64,000 nt of DNA, from contig NZ_ABCS01000031.1 in the NCBI RefSeq assembly GCF_000170895.1, forward strand, positions 1-64,000, in the 5' to 3' direction. How positions within the stretch are numbered: position 1 is the first letter of the stretch; the number at the start of each line of letters is the position of its first letter. A model generated the notes under the pieces. It had not been told where the DNA came from. It saw nothing but the letters and a program-made list of their open reading frames with translations, and did no database searches. Both the position numbers and the translations under genes were made by a program. This document shows, piece after piece, positions 23,924-32,023 of this stretch. Source of the stretch: Plesiocystis pacifica SIR-1. Lineage in GTDB: Bacteria; Myxococcota_A; Polyangia; Nannocystales; Nannocystaceae.

Positions 23924-25075
23924 ATGACCCGCCCCTGGACCTTCGGTCTCCTGCTTCCCCTGGCCCTCACCGCGTGCGCTGGACCCGACGCCGAGTCTCC
24001 CGATTCGTGCGAACCCAACTGCGACGCCGCCTTCGTCGACGCGGGGGACCACGCCGTTGGCTACCAGGTCGTGAACGCCGAGGGCCTGGAGATCAAGGCC
24101 TGGTACCCGACCACCGTCGAGGCCGGGGCGATCGACTACTCGATCACGATCAAGCTCCCAGGCTGGCCCGCCGAGCCGGCCACGATCCGCGGCGAGGCCG
24201 CCCTCGACGCCCCGATCGCCGACGGCGGCCCGTATCCGCTCGTGGTCCTCTCGCACGGCTTCTCGGGCAACCCCGAGTGGTACCGGACCCTCGCCGAGCA
24301 CCTCGCCTCCCACGGCTTCTTCGTGCTCGCGCCCGAGCACGCCGAGTCCGACTGGTTCACCGACGTCGTGCCCGCGACGCTAAGCCGCCCGGCCGAGGTC
24401 AGCGCGACCCTCGACTTCGCCGAGGCGGGGGCCTTCGCCAGCCACATCGACACTGAGGCCGTCGCCGTCGTCGGCCACTCCTACGGCGGCTACACGGCCC
24501 TCGCCCTCGCGGGCGCCCAGATGGACCTCGAGGGCTTCGCCGAGCGCTGCGAAGGGGTCGAAGACGAGTTCAGCGCGGCGTACTTTTGTACGACCTTCCT
24601 CGACCAGCAAGACGCCCTCGCTGGCGCGCCCTCGCTCGCCGACCCCCGCGTCGACGCCGTCGTCTCCCTCGCTGGCGACGCCTACCTATTCGGCCCCAGC
24701 GGCCTGGAGGCGGTCACCATCCCGGTCATGGCCCTGGGCGGCACCGCGGACACCGGCACGCCGTGGGACTGGGGAACGCAGCTGACCTTCGACCACGTGA
24801 GCAGCAGCGAGCGCTACCTCGTCGGGCTCGAGGGCGGGGAGCACTTCCTCCCGATGACCGACTGCGAAGACCAGCCCTGGACGGCGGCCCTGCCCGCGTT
24901 CGAGCAGGGCTACATCTGCAGCGATCCGGCGTGGGACAAACGCGACGCCCTCGACACCGTGCACCACTTCACGGCCGCCTTCCTGGGGGCGACGCTGCGG
25001 GGCGACGCCGCGGCCATCGAAGCCCTCGACGCCGCGCACTACGAAGGCGCGCCGATGCTGCGCTACGCCCGGTGA
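23924..25075 (+). CDS. Lipoprotein alpha/beta hydrolase (PAF-acetylhydrolase/dienelactone-like)
   Basis: 383 residues from ATG 23924. Lipoprotein signal MTRPWTFGLLLPLALTAC. Hydrolase core: PLVVLSHGFSGNPEWYRTLA (oxyanion region), nucleophile elbow GHSYGGYT, a possible acid in SLAGDAYLFG or the GGTADTGT loop, and a late His in GLEGGEHFLPM. Layout matches the secreted esterase/PAF acetylhydrolase-like family, which cleaves ester bonds of short acyl chains. Substrate unknown. A dispersed repeat copy starts right after its stop. Confidence 0.8.
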   Translation: MTRPWTFGLLLPLALTACAGPDAESPDSCEPNCDAAFVDAGDHAVGYQVVNAEGLEIKAWYPTTVEAGAIDYSITIKLPGWPAEPATIRGEAALDAPIADGGPYPLVVLSHGFSGNPEWYRTLAEHLASHGFFVLAPEHAESDWFTDVVPATLSRPAEVSATLDFAEAGAFASHIDTEAVAVVGHSYGGYTALALAGAQMDLEGFAERCEGVEDEFSAAYFCTTFLDQQDALAGAPSLADPRVDAVVSLAGDAYLFGPSGLEAVTIPVMALGGTADTGTPWDWGTQLTFDHVSSSERYLVGLEGGEHFLPMTDCEDQPWTAALPAFEQGYICSDPAWDKRDALDTVHHFTAAFLGATLRGDAAAIEALDAAHYEGAPMLRYAR

Positions 25076-25077
25076 GT

Positions 25078-25230
25078 TCTGCTCTACCCCCACAGGCATC
25101 TGAGGACCGGGGGCGCTTCGTCGCTATCCGCTCCTCCGCTTTGCCTTGGTGGGCAATGGTGTTCGTGCCCTGGAGAGGGCATGGGGTCGCCCCCGCTCGC
25201 GGGGGCGTGGATCCGTTGACAGCGTCTAAG
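25078..25230 (+). repeat. Dispersed repeat R1 (copy a)
   Basis: About 150-bp intergenic element found five times in the window. Shared core: CCGGGGGCGCTTCGTCGC, CCGCTCCTCCGCTTTG, TTGGTGGGCAATGG, GAGAGGGCATG, then a perfect hairpin CGCCCCCGCTCGCGGGGGCG and GTGGATnCGTTGAC. This copy lies between a hydrolase gene and a convergent esterase gene, where a bidirectional terminator would be useful. Confidence 0.8.
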
Positions 25231-26140
25231 TCCCAGGCGGCAGCAGGAAGTCGGCCACGGGCTGGGTGGGGATCCTCGCGTGCCCGGCCTTGGGCATGCG
25301 CACCAGCCGGACCGTCGCGCCGTGGTCCTCGGCGAGCTGCGTCAGCTTGCCGGCGCCCTGGTCAAAGCCGAACAGGTCGCGCTGTCCGGAGGTGATCAGC
25401 AGGGGCGGGGTCGCGGGGCCGAGGTTGCGCTGGGCGAGGGCGAAGATGTCCCCCTCGAGGTCGAACTCGGCCCGGCTCGCAAACTGCGGGCCCATCTTGA
25501 GCCGGCAAAAGCCGGTGGCCACGCCCACGGCCGGCGTGAACGCGCGGCTGCTTCGGGCGTAGCGGTGGATCTCGGCCGGCCCGCTCCACGGGGTCAGGTC
25601 GTGGAAGGCCGGCGAGGCGGCGACGACTCGGTCCGCGAAGTCGGGCTCGTTGAGGGCTAGGTAGGCGGCGTTGATGCCCCCCATGGACACGCCGAAGAGC
25701 AGGCGGCGCTCGACGGGGGCGTCGGTGCGCGCGTGAACCTCGGCCTCGACGCGCGGTACGACCTGGCGCAGGAAGTGCTCGCGCAGGGCCGGCACGCCAA
25801 AGATCCACGCGCGGCCGTAGGAGATCGACGCGACCACGGGCTCGGCGACGCCGCGGCGTCGCCAGTGATCGCGGATCGCCCGGGTGGGGCGGCGATCGAA
25901 CCACGAGCGATCGTTGCTCATCCACCCGTGCAGGAAGTAGAGCACCGTCTTGGGCCCGCGCGTCTGCCCCGGCTCGTCCAGCTTGCCCGGGTAGGACAGC
26001 GAGTAGCGGCACGGCCAGTCGGCGTCCGGGAGGCGGCGGCGCAGGGTCGTGTAGCCCAGGCGCCGCTGCTCGGTGCGCTTGGCCTTGGGCGAGACTCGAA
26101 CGATGAACGAGGGCGCCTTGGGCCGCGAGGGACGGGGCAT
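25226..26140 (-). CDS. Alpha/beta hydrolase, esterase D-like
   Basis: 304 residues from ATG 26138-26140 (a GTG at 26144-26146 is also in frame). Features: KTVLYFLHGWMSNDRSWFDR (oxyanion His-Gly), RRLLFGVSMGGINAAYLALN with the nucleophile elbow GVSMGG, ASPAFHDLTPW, an acid in LLITSGQRDLFGFD and the catalytic His in MPKAGHARIP. No signal peptide, so probably cytosolic. Fits the putative esterase family (esterase D / enterochelin-esterase type). Substrate unknown. Confidence 0.75.
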   Translation of the reverse strand: MPRPSRPKAPSFIVRVSPKAKRTEQRRLGYTTLRRRLPDADWPCRYSLSYPGKLDEPGQTRGPKTVLYFLHGWMSNDRSWFDRRPTRAIRDHWRRRGVAEPVVASISYGRAWIFGVPALREHFLRQVVPRVEAEVHARTDAPVERRLLFGVSMGGINAAYLALNEPDFADRVVAASPAFHDLTPWSGPAEIHRYARSSRAFTPAVGVATGFCRLKMGPQFASRAEFDLEGDIFALAQRNLGPATPPLLITSGQRDLFGFDQGAGKLTQLAEDHGATVRLVRMPKAGHARIPTQPVADFLLPPGT

Positions 26141-26342
26141 CAGCACGGTCGTGGGACCCTACCCGCCGGTCCGAAGGGGATTGTCTAGGTTGTGTCAGCG
26201 ACAGACCTTCGTTCGGCACTCATGGCTCAAAGCGTGAGGGTCGCGCGGGGTGGGGCCGACGCGTCGACGACCGGCAGAACTCGTTTTGGCCGAGCCTCGG
26301 GGTGGATTTGTCCTGGCCACGGTCCTGCGCCAAGATGCTCCG

Positions 26343-27536
26343 GTGATCGCGCACGCTCGTCGACCCGGCCTCGGCCTCGCCGCACTCGTGGCTCTGAGCC
26401 TGAGCTGTACCTGGAGCACCTCGCCCAAGCCGCCGCCGAACAAGCCAACGCCGACGCCTCAGCCCACGCCGCAAAAGCCCCGGCCAACGCCCACGCCGGA
26501 GCCGCAAGTCGACGCCTTCGTGAAGGTCAGCGCGGGGAACCAGCACAGCTGCGCGCTGCGGGAGTCCGGGGCCGTGGCCTGCTGGGGCCGCAACTCCTAC
26601 GGCCAGCTCGGCAACGGGACCCGCGACGACAGCACGACCCCCGTAGCCGTGCTCGGGTTGAGCGACGCCGTCGCCCTGTCCGTGGGCGGAGACTTCAGCT
26701 GCGCCCGGCGCAAGGCGGGCTCGGTGGTGTGCTGGGGCAACAACCAGGACGGCCAGCTCGGGGACGGGCGCGGGGCCAAGGTCGGGGTGTGGAGCACCAA
26801 GCCCACGGGCGTCGCCGGGCTGACCGAGGTCCGGGAGGTCGCCGCGGGGGCTGCCTTCGCCTGCGCGCTGCGGGGCAACGGCAGCGTGGCTTGCTGGGGC
26901 GAGGGCGCCAACGGGCAGATCGGCTCCGACGCCGAGCGGGCCTTCGCGCGCCCGCGGGCCATCTCGGGCGTGGCCAAGGCCGTGTCCGTGGCCGTGGGCT
27001 CCAAGCACGCCTGCGCCGTGGAGCAGGGCGGCCGGGTGATGTGTTGGGGCCGCAACAGCGAGGGCCAGCTCGGCGACGGAGCCGTCGCCTCGCGCATCAA
27101 CGCCAAGCCGGTCCAGGGCCTGAGCGACGCCGTGTCCCTGGTCTCGGGCGGCAGCCACACCTGCGCCCTGCGCAAGGGCGGCAAGGTCAGCTGCTGGGGC
27201 GACGGCCGCGACGGTCAGCTGGGCGTGGGCCCGGGCACGGACAAGGTCCGCACGCCCAGGGCCGTGTCGGGCCTGGCCGGCATGAAGAAATTGGTCGCCG
27301 GAGACGAGCACACCTGCGCGATGTTCTCGGCCACGGACGTGCGCTGCTGGGGCAGCAACGCCGAGGGGCAGATCGATCGCAGCAAGCGCGACCAGGCCAC
27401 GCCCAAGAAGCTCGACGGCGTGCGCGGGGTGGTCGACATCGACGCGGGTCACCGCCACACCTGCGTGGTGTCGGGCGGCAAGGTCTACTGCTGGGGGTCG
27501 GCCGAGCGCGGGGCCCTCGGACCCAACCCGCGCTGA
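26343..27536 (+). CDS. RCC1-repeat lipoprotein
   Basis: 397 residues from GTG 26343. Lipoprotein signal ending ALSLSC, a Pro/Thr/Lys linker (PPPNKPTPTPQPTPQKP), then about seven RCC1-type repeats, each with HSCAL...GxVxCWGxNxxGQLG. These should close into a seven-bladed beta-propeller on the cell surface or in the periplasm. RCC1-like propellers are abundant in myxobacteria and probably mediate binding; no catalytic role is evident. A repeat R1 copy begins right after the stop. Confidence 0.85.
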   Translation: MIAHARRPGLGLAALVALSLSCTWSTSPKPPPNKPTPTPQPTPQKPRPTPTPEPQVDAFVKVSAGNQHSCALRESGAVACWGRNSYGQLGNGTRDDSTTPVAVLGLSDAVALSVGGDFSCARRKAGSVVCWGNNQDGQLGDGRGAKVGVWSTKPTGVAGLTEVREVAAGAAFACALRGNGSVACWGEGANGQIGSDAERAFARPRAISGVAKAVSVAVGSKHACAVEQGGRVMCWGRNSEGQLGDGAVASRINAKPVQGLSDAVSLVSGGSHTCALRKGGKVSCWGDGRDGQLGVGPGTDKVRTPRAVSGLAGMKKLVAGDEHTCAMFSATDVRCWGSNAEGQIDRSKRDQATPKKLDGVRGVVDIDAGHRHTCVVSGGKVYCWGSAERGALGPNPR

Positions 27537-27537
27537 G

Positions 27538-27730
27538 TTCCATTTTGCCCCCGCAGCCGACTGGGACCGGGGGCGCTTCGTCGCTGTCCGCTCCTCCGCT
27601 TTGGCTTGGTGGGCAATGGCGTTCGTGCCATCGAGAGGGCATGTGGTCGCCCCCGCTCGCGGGGGCGTGGATTCGTTGACGAGCGGCGGCGTCTCTGAGC
27701 TCTGTTTTGCCCCCACAGGCGCCTGGCCCG
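27538..27730 (+). repeat. Dispersed repeat R1 (copy b) and start of a further partial copy
   Basis: Full core with the CGCCCCCGCTCGCGGGGGCG hairpin, followed by GGCGGCGTCTCTGAGCTCTG and then a second start of the element (TTTTGCCCCCACAGGCGCCT) that is cut short at about 27730. The rest of the gap to 27961 holds no gene I can support. It is the left edge of phage remnant element 2. Confidence 0.75.
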
Positions 27731-27961
27731 GCGTTTTCAGCTGTTCGGCAAACGACGCGGGCGTGGATCTTCGGTAGGACCGGCTGGCGCCTGGGTTTGA
27801 GGGAATTTAGGGGAGGCTCGTGGAGTCTGGTCCCAGCTCGTTCCAGAGCGTCTCTGGAGAGATGCTGGAGACGGAGCTTTGACGTCGACGGCCCGGTCCT
27901 TCACGCGACCTACGACGCCACTTCGAGGGGCCTGTGCTTGGTGACCTTCATGCCGTGAGCG

Positions 27962-28471
27962 TCAGCGATCGCGCTGCGTGGCCAAGTCGTGCCGCTGCTC
28001 GTCGATCTCGGCGAGGCAGCGCTCTTGTTCGTGGATGAAGGTGTCGACCGCGTCGAGGATCAGCCAGTCCTCGCAGCGCTCGAGGCGGTAGTTCGTGTCG
28101 CGGGCGCCCGTGCTCGTGCGCCGGGGGATGAAGGGGCGCAGGGCGAGGGTGAACGGGTTGTCGATCCACCCGCGCGGGCAGCCGTCAGCGACGTCCTCCC
28201 AGGGACGCTTCCAGTCGACGGGGTAGCCCGAGACGCGCTCGCCCTCGAGGCCCGGGTCCGGGGCGCGGCCGAGGTAGCGCAGGAGGAAGCGCGGCTCGAT
28301 GAGCCAGTGGACCGGCTCGAGGTCGAGGCGCGTGCACCCGCGCCGGGCCCGTTGCTCGTCGAGGAGCTCGCCGTGGCCGTCCCGGCACTCGCGGTCGCAG
28401 TCGAACAGCCGCATGGCCCGGCCGGGGTCCCCCGGGTCTAGGGCGAACTGCCAGGCCCAGAGGCGGAGGGC
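27962..28471 (-). CDS. Tail assembly chaperone, frameshift extension (GT-like part)
   Basis: Frame open from the A-run at 28471-28478 to TGA 27962. Its first codons (ALRLWAWQFALDPGDPGRAM) have no good start codon at the boundary and show strong GC3 coding bias, so the likely route in is a -1 shift from the upstream frame at A_AAA_AAG. The product would be a 346-residue fusion. The C-terminal part (RFLLRYLGRAPDPG, WEDVADGCPRGWIDNPFTLA) has no domain I recognise. An ATG at 28412-28414 could allow separate expression. A homopolymer sequencing error is the main alternative. Confidence 0.6.
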   Translation of the reverse strand, partial: ALRLWAWQFALDPGDPGRAMRLFDCDRECRDGHGELLDEQRARRGCTRLDLEPVHWLIEPRFLLRYLGRAPDPGLEGERVSGYPVDWKRPWEDVADGCPRGWIDNPFTLALRPFIPRRTSTGARDTNYRLERCEDWLILDAVDTFIHEQERCLAEIDEQRHDLATQRDR

Positions 28472-29001
28472 TTTTTTTCGGCACGCGTCAGATCCTGGCT
28501 CGCGCGCAGGACCGCCTCGCCGACCTCGTGGAAGATGTCGCGGCCGAGGAGCTGCTCGATGCGCCCCATGTCCTTCTCGCCGAGGGTCTTCGACTTCTTG
28601 AAGCGGGCCTGCAGCTCGAGGTTGGGGACGCCGTCGATGGTCTCCACGCCCAGGCGGAAGGCGGCCTCGTAGGCGGCGTAGAGCTGCCCGCCCTGCTGGA
28701 GCGCGAGGAGGTTGTTGCGCTGATTGCGGGTGAGGCGCCGAAGGTGGAAGCGGACCGGCCCCTCGGCTTGGTCGAGGTACTGCTCGACCGTGGTCAGGTC
28801 GTAGCGGGTCTCGCCGAGCTGGTAGCGGACCATGGGGTGGTCCTCCACGGCGTCCCAGGCCACGGGGCGGTCCTGGTCGGGCTCGCCCTCGCCCTCGATG
28901 ACCTCGAGCTCGTAGTTGATGCGGTCGCGGTCCCAGGCGGTGTCGTCGCGGGCGATGAAGATGATGGGGGTGGTGGGGTTGTGGATGGTGGGAAGGGCCA
29001 T
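28438..29001 (-). CDS. Tail assembly chaperone (G-like)
   Basis: 187 residues from ATG 28999-29001 (MALPTIHNPTTPIIFIARDD). Mid-protein helical region (VRFHLRRLTRNQRNNLLALQ and onwards). It follows the tail-tube-like gene, overlaps a second frame at its 3' end and carries a slippery A-run 11 codons before its stop. That is the classic layout of phage tail chaperone genes between tail tube and tape measure. The family call rests on this layout, not on a recognised domain. Confidence 0.6.
   Translation of the reverse strand: MALPTIHNPTTPIIFIARDDTAWDRDRINYELEVIEGEGEPDQDRPVAWDAVEDHPMVRYQLGETRYDLTTVEQYLDQAEGPVRFHLRRLTRNQRNNLLALQQGGQLYAAYEAAFRLGVETIDGVPNLELQARFKKSKTLGEKDMGRIEQLLGRDIFHEVGEAVLRASQDLTRAEKKPSASGPGSSP
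28471..28477 (-). other. Slippery heptamer A_AAA_AAG (candidate -1 frameshift site)
   Basis: On the minus strand the zero frame reads GCC GAA AAA AAG CCC, so A_AAA_AAG is in the phase required for -1 slippage, the same heptamer used in E. coli dnaX. Slippage enters the open frame that ends at 27962. Seven A's in a GC-rich genome are conspicuous. Confidence 0.6.
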
Positions 29002-29016
29002 GTAGTCTCTCACGTC

Positions 29017-29445
29017 GTGTCGAGGACGAACATCATTCTCAAGGCATGGAGCACCATTATGCTCCTAGGTTTCTGTGCATATGCTGCACTTACACTGTTT
29101 GGTGTCATTCCCACTAGCGTAAGCCGGGTAACTCTGGGCATTCTTTCTGTGGGAGTTGGCGTAGTTTCCATCGCACACCTTGTTGAATCTCGACTTGCCA
29201 GTCACACAATGAAGACATACGAGGGGTTGCTCTCTGAATTGCGTCAGTACATGGAGACCACAGAGACCCATCTCCAGCGCTCAGAACATATCCGTGAGGT
29301 TCTCGATGAACAAGCACAGGTCCTAGAATCTCTCAGGAAGATGTCAGGTCGCCCGGACATTCCGGAAGGAGTCAGAAGCCTCTTGCTACAATTGCCCGAC
29401 ACGTCGCCGACGAAGGGACAGCCATCTGATGAGGGATCCGAATGA
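29017..29445 (+). CDS. Two-helix membrane protein in a lower-GC insert (moron)
   Basis: 142 residues from GTG 29017 (ATG 29059 possible). Two membrane helices (about 10-30 and 37-57; MLLGFCAYAALTLFGVIP, LGILSVGVGVVSIAHL) are followed by a cytosolic coiled-coil-like tail (YEGLLSELRQYMETTETHLQ). The gene is on the opposite strand to the phage tail genes around it, has clearly lower GC and more A/T-ending codons, and its stop overlaps the ATG of the next gene. These are the marks of a phage moron. Function unknown; exclusion or defence is possible. Confidence 0.7.
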   Translation: MSRTNIILKAWSTIMLLGFCAYAALTLFGVIPTSVSRVTLGILSVGVGVVSIAHLVESRLASHTMKTYEGLLSELRQYMETTETHLQRSEHIREVLDEQAQVLESLRKMSGRPDIPEGVRSLLLQLPDTSPTKGQPSDEGSE

Positions 29446-29756
29446 ACATTATAGGCATGTTCATTCTGGCAGCCGTGTTTCTTGTGGCATTGCCATTCCT
29501 TGTGCTCAGGCAGCTGCCAGACTGGGGAACTGTCGCCCCCCTTTGCCTCTCAGTACTTCCCGCTGCGTCGTCACTCACTCAACTTGTGCCCGTTGCCATG
29601 GGGTACCAGGAGACAGTTAACGTCACTCCATTCCTTCAGTTTAACATGGCCCTTGCGAGCCTGATGATATTTGCCACTGTTGTCATAATCTATGGGACAA
29701 CATGGCTTGAAATGAAGAAGCGAGACTTAGTTAGCAAAGAGGAAGAGCAAGCTTGA
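29442..29756 (+). CDS. Small membrane protein, second moron gene
   Basis: 104 residues from ATG 29442 (ATGA overlap). Hydrophobic segments at about 3-21, 30-50 and 70-89 suggest two or three membrane helices; the C-terminus is charged (WLEMKKRDLVSKEEEQA). Same low GC as its partner. The end overlaps the 3' end of the convergent tail-tube-like gene by 30 bp. The two proteins probably act as a pair in the membrane. Confidence 0.7.
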   Translation: MNIIGMFILAAVFLVALPFLVLRQLPDWGTVAPLCLSVLPAASSLTQLVPVAMGYQETVNVTPFLQFNMALASLMIFATVVIIYGTTWLEMKKRDLVSKEEEQA

Positions 29757-30974
29757 GCGCCCGATCTCGCTGGAAGCCATGCGCTCGTGACCCCGAAACA
29801 CCAACCGGCTCGCCGTGAGGTCCGTCTGCACCCCACGCCCCGGATCCTCCCGGTAGCTCAAACTCGGCCAGTACATCCCGATCGCCCGCTGTGAGGCGAT
29901 GCCCACCTGCAGCAGCAGGTGCTTCCGCACCCGCCCTACGAACTCCTGGCGACACGCCTTCGAGTGGTAGGTTGAGAACGAAACGCCGCACTCGCCCCAC
30001 CCGTCGCCCACGTAGCCCTGCACGCCCTCGAGGCCGTTCACGCCAGCGACGGGCTTGTGGGTGATGCCCACCTTGGGCTCGAGGCTGCCGAGGATCGGGA
30101 TGTCCGCGAGGGGCTGGCCGAAGGTGGCCATCTTGACGAGGGTCTCGTCGCCGATGCTGGACACGACGGGGTCGTTGCCAGCGGGGAGGCCCTCGAGGGT
30201 GACGCCGTCGAGCTCGGGCTCCTCGTGGCGGAAGCGGGCGCACTGGCCCTCGAAGCGGGCGGACACGAGTGCGCCGGGCTGGATGGCCTCGAGGGTCATG
30301 CTCAGCTTGGCGCCGAGGGCCTCGTAGATGTCGTCGGGGCCCTCCTCGCCGCGGAACAGCAGGCCCAGGGTGAGGTGGCCGGGGTCGTCGTGCTTGGTCA
30401 GGGCGTGCTGGTCGAAGTAGGCCATGAGCACGGCCTTGGCGACGTCGTTGGCCGTGGGCTCGAAGGCCAGGGGGCGGTCGAGCTGCAGGGCGTTGCCGTC
30501 GAGCTTGGCGTCGATTCGGTGGAACTCGCCGCGCTGGGCTGCGGTGTTGAAGGCGAAGATCCAGTCGTCGACCTCGAGGAGCTCGAAGTGCTCGGCGTCG
30601 ACGACGGGCTGGGCGGGCGTTCCCTCGCCGGTGAAGGCGGCGGCGTAGCCTCGGCGGGCGCCGCCGAGGGCGGTCTGGTAGAGGATGCGGTCGGGGCCGT
30701 CGGGGCACTGCTGGCCGGGCGCGGCGGAGTTGGGGATGCCGGCGACGTAGCGGCCGAAGCTGAAGGTGCCGTTGCGCAGGCCGAGGATGTCGTCGTGGGG
30801 GTTGTTGACGCGGACGCGGTAGTTGGCGTTCTCGAGGGTGGCCTGCTTGAGGCCCTCGACGCTGGGCTCGAGGCAGTAGAAGAGCTGGCCGTCGGTGGTC
30901 CAGTTGGCGGGGGGCTGGGCGAACTGCTGCTCGGGGACGAGGGCGACGCGTTTGGGGAGGGCGTGGGCGATCAT
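29727..30974 (-). CDS. Probable phage tail tube protein
   Basis: 415 residues from ATG 30972-30974 (MIAHALPKRVALVPEQQFAQ). Beta-rich composition with GLRNGTFSFGRYVAGI and a C-terminal region of mixed strands. It has no signal or membrane segment. Identity is inferred from order on the minus strand: terminator-like gene (31044), this gene, then the chaperone pair with a slippery site. It is long for a tube protein, so extra surface domains are likely. Confidence 0.5.
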   Translation of the reverse strand: MIAHALPKRVALVPEQQFAQPPANWTTDGQLFYCLEPSVEGLKQATLENANYRVRVNNPHDDILGLRNGTFSFGRYVAGIPNSAAPGQQCPDGPDRILYQTALGGARRGYAAAFTGEGTPAQPVVDAEHFELLEVDDWIFAFNTAAQRGEFHRIDAKLDGNALQLDRPLAFEPTANDVAKAVLMAYFDQHALTKHDDPGHLTLGLLFRGEEGPDDIYEALGAKLSMTLEAIQPGALVSARFEGQCARFRHEEPELDGVTLEGLPAGNDPVVSSIGDETLVKMATFGQPLADIPILGSLEPKVGITHKPVAGVNGLEGVQGYVGDGWGECGVSFSTYHSKACRQEFVGRVRKHLLLQVGIASQRAIGMYWPSLSYREDPGRGVQTDLTASRLVFRGHERMASSEIGRSSLLFLFAN

Positions 30975-31043
30975 GGTGAGCTCCAACGCGACGAGGCGCG
31001 GTCCCGGGTGGGAGCGCGCCTCGAGCAGGTGGATGGTGGTGGG

Positions 31044-31490
31044 TCAGTAGCGAGCGCGGTAGCGCAGCTCGAAGGTGTGGGCGATCTGGACGAGGGAGCC
31101 GTCCTCGCCGGGGTCGACGTAGGGGCTGCCCTCGTAGGTCACGGCGATGATGCCGGACTCGGGGGACTTGGCGGCGTTGAGGGCGTGGCGGAGGTCCTGC
31201 CAGTCATCCTCGGCGAGCTCCTCGATGAGCTCGGGGGAGCCGCGGTAGTCGGTGATCACGGCGAGCTCGACGGCGGTGTCGACGGTGCCGGAGCTCCACT
31301 CGCCGCCGGGGGTGAAGTGGCGGGGGGAGAACTCGAGGCGGAAGCGGCGGGTGAATGCGGGGACCTCGGGGCGGCCGGATTCGTTGGGGGTCCAGGGGTG
31401 CTCGGTCTTCTCCGCTGGGTTCCGGGGCAGGAGCGAGGTGATGACCTGGGATAGTTGCGGCCGGAGCTTGCTGATGGTGGTGCGTTGCAT
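31044..31490 (-). CDS. Possible phage tail terminator/completion protein
   Basis: 148 residues from ATG 31488-31490 (MQRTTISKLRPQLSQVITSL). The middle has TAVELAVITDYRGSPELIEE and the C-terminus SLVQIAHTFELRYRARY, a strand-rich end of the kind seen in small tail-terminator proteins. It lies directly upstream of the tail-tube-like gene, where a terminator gene is expected. Call is by position and size, not by a diagnostic motif. Confidence 0.45.
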   Translation of the reverse strand: MQRTTISKLRPQLSQVITSLLPRNPAEKTEHPWTPNESGRPEVPAFTRRFRLEFSPRHFTPGGEWSSGTVDTAVELAVITDYRGSPELIEELAEDDWQDLRHALNAAKSPESGIIAVTYEGSPYVDPGEDGSLVQIAHTFELRYRARY

Positions 31491-31744
31491 CGTCTGTTCT
31501 CGAGCTCCGGGTTAGCCGTTGGGCCCATGCTTAGGTGAGCGACGATGAAGGGCCATCAATGGTGTCCAGCAAGTCGTGAGGAAGCCCCCCGGAGAACGGG
31601 GTCCCGTCGGGCCTCCAGTGGATGCTCGTGCACAAGGCGTGCAAGGGCGTGCAAGGGCGTGCAAACGAGTTTTGCGAAGTAGGGTCTTGAAGAGGCTGGC
31701 TGCTCTTGCCTCTGATCATTGAACGTGGTCTGCTTGTTCCGACG

Positions 31745-31781
31745 CCAGTAAAGAAAAGGCTCACCAATGACGGTGAGCCTT
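31745..31781 (-). terminator. Intrinsic terminator of the upstream element 2 transcript
   Basis: On the minus strand AAGGCTCACC pairs with GGTGAGCCTT (10 bp, 6-base loop), followed by TTTCTTTAC, a T-rich tract. It would end transcription of the gene set from 34658 down to 32024 and insulate the tail-tube transcript. Confidence 0.7.
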
Positions 31782-31905
31782 CGCTGCTCGCAGCGGTGCT
31801 GCCGGTATCAGCAGAAGTAAGCACCTTCTGATATCGCGTCTTGGCTGTTCTTTCAACTTTCCGCTACCAGCGCCAGCGGGACAATTCCGGAAGAAGACTA
31901 CGCTC

Positions 31906-31992
31906 ATGGCTGAAACCGCCACTTTGGGTGCACTCGCCCTCGTTGTTATCCTTGTCGCCTACGTTGGAAAGACCGTCCGCGACATTGGATGA
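31906..31992 (+). CDS. Small hydrophobic ORF
   Basis: 28 residues (MAETATLGALALVVILVAYV then GKTVRDIG): acidic start, one membrane helix, basic end. A purine-rich GGAAGAAG lies 10 bp upstream. It resembles small holin-like or regulatory membrane peptides, but short ORFs like this arise by chance; conservation would be needed to accept it. Confidence 0.3.
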   Translation: MAETATLGALALVVILVAYVGKTVRDIG

Positions 31993-32023
31993 GCTTGGCG
32001 GCTAGTTCGCGGTAAGACCGGGA

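Larger units (their letters stand above)
31491..32023. other. Intergenic region within element 2
   Basis: About 530 bp without a large gene. Contents: three near-perfect direct repeats GCGTGCAAGG at 31638-31668, a minus-strand terminator hairpin at 31745-31781, and a 28-codon hydrophobic ORF on the plus strand (31906-31992). The base composition is locally less GC-rich than the flanks. Confidence 0.5.

Noticed and set aside
27707..27958. 83-codon plus-strand ORF at the left edge of element 2
   Set aside because: It overlaps a repeat R1 copy and has no coding bias.
30057..31454. 465-codon plus-strand frame over the tail genes
   Set aside because: Shadow of 29727-31490 with low-complexity Gly/Val/Glu content; the minus-strand genes have sensible composition and starts.
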